This document shows positions 56,447 to 64,000 of a DNA stretch of 64,000 nucleotides, in pieces. Each line of letters begins with the position of its first letter. Position 1 is the stretch's first letter. The notes beneath the pieces were generated by a model that did no database searches, was not told the origin of the DNA, and saw nothing but the letters and a program-made list of their open reading frames with translations. Made by a program: the position numbers and the translations under genes. The stretch is taken from assembly GCA_958295665.1 (NCBI GenBank), contig OY282559.1, forward strand, positions 247,252,764 through 247,316,763, given 5' to 3'. The stretch comes from Tipula vernalis (lineage: Eukaryota > Arthropoda > Insecta > Diptera > Tipulidae).

Positions 56447-57337
56447 GGTGATTGGAGCATCACGGATTCCACCTAGTGGAACATTTTTAAACTGAGCTAG
56501 CTGATAATTTGACGTTCGAAATTGTTGTAAACAATTCCAATTTTGAACTGTAAACACAATTTTTACTTAGCAGATTGCTAATAATTGTAAATAATTCCAA
56601 TTTTGGATTACAAAAACAATTTTTAATTACTGGATTGCAAAATTTTCTTTCGTCGCATTTGTGAGAAGTGTCGAAAGCCACTTTCTCTACTTTTACAATC
56701 GTCAATTGACGATTGTAAAAGTAGGGAAAGCGCCTCTCGAGGAAAAAAGTTAAAATGAGGCAACTGACAAAATGACATTTCTCATAAATGTGACGAAAGA
56801 AAATTTTGCAATCCGATAATTAAAAATTGTTTGTTTGTTTGAATTATTGATTTATTTTTTACCGTCCTACTTTACGCCTGGAGTAGCCAAATCGAGGACG
56901 GGCGGCTACAGATCCGTCTTTGAAAATTACCTGCACATTGCATTGCTTCATGCCAACCTGTAGTACTGACATGAAAGGTGGGTCGGCCCATGTATTCTGC
57001 ACTCTCAACAGGGGGTCATAGATGTGTTCATTTTCATCACTGATCGTAATCAGATGATGAAAAATCCCTTTTGCATCCCGCCCCTATTGGGATTCGAACC
57101 CGGTACCTCCCGATCCAACCGCCGCAGCTTCAACCACTGCGCCGTTTGAATTAAAAATTGTTTTTATAATCTAAAATTGAAGTTATTTACAACTATTAGC
57201 ATTCTGGTAAGTAAAAATTGTGTTTACAGTTCAAAACTGGAATACTGTACAACAATTTCGAACGTCAAATTATCAGCTAATTCAGTTTAAAAAATTTCCA
57301 CTATGTGGAATCTGTGATGCTCCAATCGTCAATAAGG
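56447..57337. mobile_element. Fold-back element, palindromic along its whole length
   Basis: The centre is CAATCGTC-AATT-GACGATTG at 56696-56715. The arms pair outward for about 270 bp to GGTGATTGGAGCATCAC at the left end and GTGATGCTCCAATCGTC at the right, interrupted only by a SINE in the right arm. Blocks AAATTGTTGTAAACAATTCC and TTGACGTTCGAAATTGTTGT pair with imperfect partners. No coding capacity. A related tail piece (GTAAAAGTAGAGAAAGCGCC) occurs again at about 57527. Confidence 0.8.
56833..57148 (-). mobile_element. tRNA-derived SINE with 15-bp target duplication
   Basis: AATTAAAAATTGTTT flanks both sides (56818-56832 and 57149-57163). On the minus strand the SINE starts CAAACGGCGCAGTGGTTGAA, an A-box-like RNA polymerase III element. 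It then carries GGTACCGGGTTCGAATCCC, a clear B box, and a non-tRNA body containing GGGATTTTTCATCATCTGAT. An AT-rich tail follows. A related copy lies at 58137. The tRNA-like start is divergent enough that I do not name the parent tRNA. Confidence 0.88.
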
Positions 57338-57389
57338 GTCATCGCTAGACTTTCCCATAGTTAACTGGGGAACTATTTGGGAATTCGAT

Positions 57390-57510
57390 TCGATCGTGAT
57401 CAAGTCTTCGATGTATTAGGTTTCTATTTGAATTGAATCTTATTCATTCGTTTCTTATTTAAATCAAATATGAATCTTATACATCGAAGACTCGATCACG
57501 TTCTGACAGT
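57390..57510. repeat. Hairpin of about 110 bp
   Basis: CGATCGTGATCAAGTCTTCG(A) near 57393 pairs with TCGAAGACTCGATCACG near 57488, and inner TTTGAATTGAATCTT-like blocks also pair. Small fold-back without a gene. Confidence 0.55.
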
Positions 57511-58136
57511 CAAAGATATTTATGATTGTAAAAGTAGAGAAAGCGCCTCTCGACAAAATGATACTCGTCACAGAACAACAGCACATACAATAGAATCTAT
57601 ACAGTAAGCTTGGTTCGCGAGGTAGGTTAATTTACCCTAAATCTTTTTTTACCATACTATATGAAGTTAGCAAATTACTATAATTCGCATATACAAATAT
57701 AAACACAAAAATAAATTTCGACAAACTACAAAATAATCGCACAACACCGGTCATAGCAGAAATAAAAATGAAATGTAAACAAACGTAAAAAAATGGCAAA
57801 ACAATTTATAATGGGAAAGTGTTCAAAATAAATCAGCTTGCAGTTAACGAAAAGTAAAAAAGATTCAATCTGAATTATCAAACACCACTTACCAAACATA
57901 CTAATTTTAAATTTAAGCTCAACTGTATCCTTGAATAAAATTAAAATATAGCAGCTTTCGTCATTTCCAGACCAGCTGCAAAGATTCTCTGAATACAGAA
58001 ATAACTCAAAATTATTATAAAACTCCCAAAGTAAGACGCCTTAGACATAAAATTACGACCTTTGTATCTAGACCCGATGAGCCCGTAACAAAATCCCGAA
58101 ACTTGTTAACTATTTCGAAAATTGGCTTTTGCGAGA
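57511..58136. other. No gene seen
   Basis: Holds a repeat of the fold-back inner motif near 57527-57570, then AT-rich sequence with no recognisable coding or RNA features. Confidence 0.5.
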
Positions 58137-58330
58137 GTTTCGATCGGGAGATACCGGGTTCGAATCCCGATAGGGGCGGGGGATGCAAAAGGGATTTTTC
58201 ATCATCTGATTACGATCGGTGATGACGATGAACACAACTATGATCCCCTGTTGAGAGTGAAGAAAGAAACCATAGGTTGTTGTTTATTTTATTTATTTAT
58301 TTATTGTGCACATTTAATTTGCATCGTTTT
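58137..58330 (+). mobile_element. Second SINE copy, 5'-truncated
   Basis: GATCGGGAGATACCGGGTTC and the following AATCCCGATAGGGGCGGG match the SINE at 56833-57148 in opposite orientation, through GCAAAAGGGATTTTTCATCA and the CCCTGTTGAGAGTG block. The A-box part is missing. The tail has TTTATTTATTTATT. Several differences (for example an extra G in the GGGG run) show this copy is older or from another subfamily. Confidence 0.85.
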
Positions 58331-58331
58331 C

Positions 58332-58376
58332 GGCACACCCTATTTTGAGCATCAGCTCATTCATAATAGGGTGTAC
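58332..58376. repeat. Short hairpin after the SINE
   Basis: ACACCCTATTTTGAGC and GCTCATTCATAATAGGGTGT pair across an ATCA loop, followed by an A-run. Confidence 0.55.
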
Positions 58377-58379
58377 AAA

Positions 58380-60300
58380 AAAAAAAAAATTTCACCCAGT
58401 AGCATCTCCAAATCCCATTTTATAGGACATTTACACTTTTTCTGGATAGCTACATTTTGGTCAAAAAACGAACCTAAACATTTCGGGTTGAGATTTCGCG
58501 CTAACTTAACTGATTTTTGAAAATGGTGGATAGCGGGAAGCAAGCCATACTATTGGCATTGTTATTTGGCGGTTAGCATTCTCTTATTCTGGGACGAGGA
58601 CATTTTGGTTTGATTTTCAAGTTTAGAGGTGTTTTGGTTAAGAACTGAATTATTCTCACCTCATTAGTTTCATTTAATAACCAACCGAAATCTAAAAATT
58701 GAATAAACTCAATCCCAAAACGATAAAATATTTACATAATTATGCAAATATTTGATTCGGAAAAAATTGTCTCAAAGAAAATACGTAAGTACATGTAGGA
58801 AGCTAGGTACATTGTTATATTTGCATTCATGAATAGTAAATAAATTATAAAAGTTACTTTTATGTAAAATAATTGAACCATATTTTAATGAATAGCTATA
58901 TGTATTATAGATGAAAAAAAATTATTCTACCTTTATATTATTATATGTTGAGCATGTATTACCTACCTGCATGCTTGTATGGTACCAAAATAATTTCAAT
59001 TTTATTTTGATTATATCGAAAAAACCCAACATTGCATTTTCATTGAACCAAAAGCAAAGTAAATAATTATTATTTATTTATTTATTTTGTTCTCATTATT
59101 AAAACAATACAAAACTAGAATCCATATTTTATTTACAGGTGGAAATTCAACCAAAGCAAATATTGCATATACCTTAGTATATTGGTAGATATAGTGTTCT
59201 GTTAATTTTAAATTGGAAACCAATAATCTACTTGTTAGTATTCTATCGCTAACTATGTACCTACCGTACATATATACGAGTAAATAACTAATAAATATTT
59301 ATTTATAATATAATTTACTTTTTGGCTCTTCCTCGTGTGAGTTTGTGTGCAGATATTTCGGTAAACTATGTATGTACATGTTAGTAAAAAATAGTTGCCA
59401 TCGTTATAGACTAGTTAGCGAAGTTTTTATACTGTGGAACAAGGGGATGTTTTTTTTTGTTGATAGGGTTTACTAAATGCTGTATCCAACCGTATCCACA
59501 AAACACAATAAACCATTGTTTTTTTATTATTGTGCGATGTGGTTCGGAAACACAAATATTTTCATATTTACAATTCTTGCTTTGCTTTAATTAAAATTAT
59601 TGAACTGCGAACTGCGGTTAAAAAATAAACATAGAATATAGATTTTCAGACGACTTAGGATTTCATCGGGTTAATTTAGCCTTTACAAACTAAAAATTGG
59701 TTGCCATTCACTAAAATGCTGAAAGTTTTTATTTTGTAATTCTTGATGAAAGAGTTTAGAGAATGACTAACGGTTGTTCATTTCTGAATATTTAAGTTTC
59801 ATAAATATCACTCGTATTATTTGTATGTCAATAAGAAGAATTATTCATCGTTTACCGAAGAATTTTGGATAAGTCAAGGTGAATTAAAATACCAAAATAA
59901 GAAGAATTATTACAAACTCTAATTATTCATAAAATCAACTTATCTGTAGATACAATTAGAATACCACCACAGTCCATCGCTTATTTTAGGAGGTGACTAA
60001 ATAGTTGGATATTTAGGCCGCATCTGTAAAATCCTTTATTATTGAAAATGTCAACCAACTAGACTTGCCACCTTTGGAAACTTGGGAAACGGGGCACCAC
60101 AATATTTATTCAATATTTTTTCAAAATATTCTAAATGTTAGATATAACCACAGTTTGTTCTTTTGTCCATCTTTAGTCGTTTACTAATTTAAGGTTTGAA
60201 GAAACTCAGAAAATGCATCCACTATAATCAAATTAAAGCTGATGATGACCCTATGGGTTACTAAATTCAAATTCGAAATCATACAATGTTAAATGTAACT
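58380..60300. other. About 1.9 kb without recognisable genes
   Basis: AT-rich sequence with TTATTTATTTATTT near 59070-59090. The small open frames carry no familiar motifs. No transposon ends were identified for the coding region that follows. Confidence 0.5.
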
Positions 60301-60301
60301 A

Positions 60302-62400
60302 TTACATTAAATTATTATAAAAATCTGCATAGAATCTTGGAATGTTATTTGAATTTAACAGAGATTGAAGATCTTTTCGTTTGTTTTTCTTTAATCTTAA
60401 GTTTACTTTTATAAATTGGCCCCAACACTGGAATTTGTTCTGACATAAAAGTGTCTCTTCTCCACAACTCTGTTTCTTCAAAGTCTTTCTGCGAATACGA
60501 CGTCTTGAACAAGAATTTATTAATGGTTGCTTTTTCAATTTTCATTACTCTCACTGAAGAAATCTTAATCGTATTAAATCTAAGATGCAATAGATTGGTC
60601 AATGATTTTATTCCATAGAAATCAGAATGCGATAACTCATTTACATGGTAAGGCTCTCCCTGTTTCTTTGACGTATGTACGTATCAATTGTGAATATTGC
60701 GAAGGTACATAAATTATAATAAATTGGTCCGGATTTCAAAGTCCTTTTAATTTATTTTTCAATAACTGAATGCACACTGTCACCTTCATTTTGAGTATGA
60801 CCTGTGACGAGGTATGAACTACTATTGAACTGATTTTTTTGCTGTCCAGCGCAACTATCGGAATAAAATACCAAATCCATACTACCGGGATCGCTTAAGC
60901 TAACCTTTTTTTCAATAAACTTTAATACACAACTACCAATTTCCTCGACTCCACGATTTCCTTCTCCCCTATGCCATAAATAACATTGTGTACTTCCAGT
61001 TTTAATTTCCGAAATAATGAAATAATAGCTGTTTAATTTCGATTTATAACAAAAAAGGGATACATCACCCCGTGGGGTAGGCAAAACTGCCTGTAAATCA
61101 TACACTGCAACTGTGAAATTCTTAGTTGCCCTATTCTTATCATCATTTTTCTCCTTTCTTGACCACTCCCTTTCAAGTTGATGCCGTTCGTATTTCTCTA
61201 ATATTTTGTTTTTTTGACCACCTTCCGCATTCTGAAATGCTGCGCTTAACTCGCATTGATCCTTTTTTGGAACAAAAAATCCTATATTATATTCTTCATT
61301 GAATATTTTACTATACATTACGAGATTTACATAGAATTCCCCAGTATTACTGCAGCTTTCTTTATAATCTCTCCATAAATCAGTAAGTGACCGCCCACTA
61401 TCAATGAATTCACGGGTCGTTTGGGCACGAAGATAATGCGACTCAATCGCTGGGATTGATGCAATATGGTTTCGAACGCTATCTTTAAGTTGTTTGCTAA
61501 CAGAAGGGTGATGGTTATGCTTCCCTCGTAATTCAGCTTCAAGAAACCCCACCCCCCACCCCCCAGTGACAGTCTATTTTATAGTACTGTTCGAATTGGA
61601 CGATCGTTGATATCCAATGTTGCTTTATAAAAGTAGTTACATACTCGAATACGTTCATTGGATATTTCAAAATGAAATGCATTATTCAATTGACGATGAT
61701 GTTCGGTCGACGAATACCGATATTTTGGTTTAACGACTGTCATGGAGTTGGCAATATAATAACGCTGTTTAGCCAGATCCCCTAACGCCCATTAACATTC
61801 AAATATTTCTTGACGTTGAATTCCGCAAATTTTTTTCGTACAACCAATTTTGCACTTATCCCCGCACGGAGCACGCAATTTTCTTTCTTTATAAACTCTT
61901 TTACTATTTGAAGCAGATTCGTAGATCAACCCTGAGTTTCTATTAATCTTCGATTTTTTTACATTCCATTCTTTGGGTAAAGGCTTCCTCTTTTTGCCGA
62001 TCTTGGTTTTCTCCGCTGCTGTCCCATCATTAAAGTTTACGATCCTCTCCGATTTATTAAACCGCTCTACAGATTCGCGAGACGGAATATTTGCACCAGT
62101 AGATTCACTTGATGAACTTATACTTAATTCAAATTGTTTGTCGCTGGGCTTGACCACGTTACAAACGAATTCCGGATCTGCATCGGAATCGTAATAATTG
62201 CTTTCGTCGCTATGCTCAGGAGAATTAATGTTGTAATTTTTTAATGGTGTTCTTCTAAAGTTTAATTTTGTAGGATGTTGATGATTAATTGTTGCAACAA
62301 ATTCAGATAAAATGACAATATCTGCTGGTCCACGTGCACTTTGTGGTAAAGATGTTTCTTCGATTTCAGAATGTGAAATTATCAATTTCAGCAATAGCCG
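60302..62400 (-). pseudogene. Unclassified transposase-like protein, damaged
   Basis: The N-terminal frame 62394-61792 is acidic and ends in a Cys-rich piece (CGDKCKIGCTKKICGIQR). Reading continues in another frame with FHFEISNERIRVCNYFY and a DINDRPIRTVL block (about 61680-61580). Frame 61552-60752 has ELRGKHNHHPSV, FFVPKKDQCELSAAFQNAE, VYDLQAVLPTPRGDVSLFCY, CYLWHRGEGNRGVEEIGSCV and LVFYSDSCAGQQKNQ, then YLVTGHTQNEGDSVHSVIEK. Frames 60602-60302 give the end, with IPRFYADFYNNL. I know this only as a repeated insect/invertebrate protein family. YDLQ, FYSD and NEGD look like acids of an RNase-H-like active site. A short deletion falls between the last two. Function is inferred only. Confidence 0.55.
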
Positions 62401-62470
62401 GCATTTCTAAGACTCGTTCGATGGTATAACTACTGCATGCCACGTTGTTTTCATTATTTGGAGATATTAT

Positions 62471-62668
62471 CTATCGAACGTTTTCTATTGAGAAATGAAA
62501 AATGAGTACAGCCAATATTTTATAAAAAGATTTTATTATACCGTCGTTAAGTTTCTGTAATTCCGGTAAAATAATAGTCTTTGCTGATTCACGTGAATTT
62601 TGTGGTGAACATGTTTTAGCGATTTCAGAATGTGAAAAAGGATTTTCAATTTCAACATTAGACGGCAT
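62471..62668 (-). pseudogene. Duplicate N-terminal piece of the same protein
   Basis: MPSNVEIENPFSHSEIAKTC then SPQNSRESAKTIILPELQ parallels IISHSEIEETSLPQSARGPA and DIVILSEF at the start of the frame 62394-61792. The two pieces are an internal repeat of one N-terminus or two exons with the same motif. The frame here starts from the more upstream ATG and has no other recognisable domain. Confidence 0.45.
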
Positions 62669-62719
62669 TGTCCACGACTTATCATTTTTGTTGATTCTAA
62701 AAACAATTATCTTAGTACT

Positions 62720-63060
62720 TAAATTAAAATTTGATAATAAAAACTATCAAAACTGTCACAACACAAAATATTTATTAAAACATAATACCCATTTGAATGA
62801 CACAACTCAAAATATTAAAGTAGTTACCTTGACCAATAAAACTGCAATAACTCAAAATAATAATTATAAAAGGCACTCGTTTCTTCATCAAAAATATTAA
62901 CTAAGACACATACTCATTTCTTTATTAAAACTGACACAACTCGAAATATTACAGAAACTTTACTTACCCAGAATAATAATTATGTCACAATTCAAATTAT
63001 GGCCAATATACAAAATGTGTAATAAAAAATAAATACTGACACAATTGAAAATAATTTTTT
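62720..63060. repeat. Irregular tandem motifs (CACAACTCAAAATATT type)
   Basis: CACAACWCRAAATATT recurs at least three times (about 62757, 62801, 62936) with CAATAAAACTG and AATAATAATTAT stretches between, suggesting a degenerate satellite of about 60-140 bp spacing. Confidence 0.45.
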
Positions 63061-63114
63061 TATGACCATCCGGACGAATTAATAAAAGGGACAATTTAAA
63101 CGGGCATACAAGAA

Positions 63115-63480
63115 AAAAATTTTTGCGACAAACATTAGCATCAAAAATAATAAATTGGCATCACAAATAATATTTTGGAACAACATATGAAAAAACAAAC
63201 AAATATTTTTGAAGGACATAATTAAATACTGTGACGACAAACATTGGCATCAAAATTCATAAATTGGCAACAAATATAATATTTTGGAACAAAACAATGA
63301 ACATACAAACAAATAATTTTCAGCGTCAAAAAAAATAGTTTAGCGACAAAGAGTAGCATCAAAAATTAGAAATAAGCAGCAAATATAATATGTGGTTAAA
63401 TTATTAAGGTTATACAAAAAAATATATTTCAGCATCAAACAAAAAATTTTGCCGACAATAAAAAACACAAAATTTAATTT
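63115..63480. repeat. Tandem repeat, ~110-bp period, about three copies
   Basis: GCGACAAACATTAGCATCAA, CGACAAACATTGGCATCAA and GCGACAAAGAGTAGCATCAA start at about 63125, 63237 and 63342. Each continues with TAATATTTTGGAACAA-like and ACAAACAAATA-like blocks. Confidence 0.65.
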
Positions 63481-64000
63481 TCTGTATTTTTTATTGTAAT
63501 GGGCTTAGGCTCTTTCCGACTGAAGCGCAACTAGTTTCATTTCGAATGTTACAAATTGGTTGTCAAAAATGTATTTGTTAAAAATCAATTACACATTTTT
63601 AAAATATGAATTTAATTAAACAAAAATAAATAATTTTCGATAAACGTATCAAATTCAACTAAAAAAATATTAATTAAAATTCCAAAAACATCTATTCAGT
63701 TCTGAGATTAATATCTGTCATTCTTTTCACACGGCAATTCAGTACCGCAGTGGAGTACATAATACCGAATTATAAAGTGTATTTGATAATCCACTTCGGC
63801 ATTAGATTTGCACATTTCACACGACCATTTTTCGGATTAAGTTCGGAATTGGATTGAGATGCGTGTGAAAGCCACTTATGTAGTTGAAAAAAAAGATAAA
63901 GATGAAGAGAAGCGAAGTCAGGCGTAGAGCGCCGCAAATCTTTTTGGGGCAAAAGCTAAATCGATTAGAATGACTTTATTTACTTATTTAAAATAGCGGC
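63481..64000. other. No gene seen
   Basis: AT-rich to 63700, slightly more mixed after. The minus frame 63952-63770 has no recognisable domain. Window end. Confidence 0.4.

Noticed and set aside
57090..57148. A tRNA gene on the minus strand
   Set aside because: A clear B box is present, but the cloverleaf is poor, the sequence continues into a repeated body, and a 15-bp target duplication encloses it. It is a SINE.

Overview
This window looks like AT-rich insect, or at least arthropod, chromosomal DNA that is almost entirely transposable elements. I could not find one convincing ordinary host gene. The insect reading rests on three things: a Gypsy/errantivirus-type element with an envelope remnant, a Copia element whose primer site matches the initiator-Met tRNA half used by Drosophila copia, and LOA- and I-like LINEs with RNase H domains. 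I cannot name a species. Most elements are broken by frameshifts, stops, deletions and later insertions. The best-preserved reading frames are a tyrosine recombinase (12019-13197, minus), a protein of an unclassified DNA transposon (39735-41288, minus) and a Tigger/pogo transposase with one in-frame stop (35428-37236, plus).

Positions 720-33840 are one large nest. The outermost layer is a minus-strand errantivirus-like element: gag 33840-33185, protease 28556-28116, RT/RNase H 27780-27230, integrase 26730-26381, envelope remnant 25980-24960, and possibly a tail at 879-720. A plus-strand Copia element (LTRs 880-1198 and 24634-24948) sits in its envelope end. The Copia gag is split between about 1720 and about 20370, and its pol is split by a 1.86-kb solo-LTR-like insert (21707-23566, 4-bp duplication). 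Within the Copia gag gap lies a minus-strand I-like LINE (LINE-A, about 20360 down to 3416). LINE-A was itself hit by a Helitron (4314 to about 9880), a Crypton-like element (about 11681-13430), a MITE (14036-14492) and a second, plus-strand LINE (LINE-B, 15121-19509). A 4.5-kb non-coding element with TTA duplications (28675-33181) interrupts the errantivirus between gag and protease.

Positions 33850-48370 hold a diverged tandem satellite of roughly 250-bp period that is split by a complete Tigger element (34824-37665). Next comes a complete DNA transposon of uncertain superfamily with ~300-bp terminal inverted repeats and an AAGT duplication (39202-42490). About 5.5 kb without genes follows, containing one strong fold-back hairpin.

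Positions 48371-64000 hold a 5'-truncated LOA-like LINE with a 13-bp target duplication and a TTAGG-repeat tail, a 3-copy tandem repeat, and a deleted Gypsy element (52474-55694) with head-to-head LTRs and an N-terminal SAP-like motif in gag. After these come a MITE, a long fold-back element carrying a tRNA-derived SINE, a second SINE copy, and a degenerate minus-strand coding region (62668-60302) of a second unclassified transposon-like family. The genes do not form a pathway. Their relationships are those of nested insertion, and the target duplications and interrupted reading frames allow the order of insertions to be partly reconstructed.
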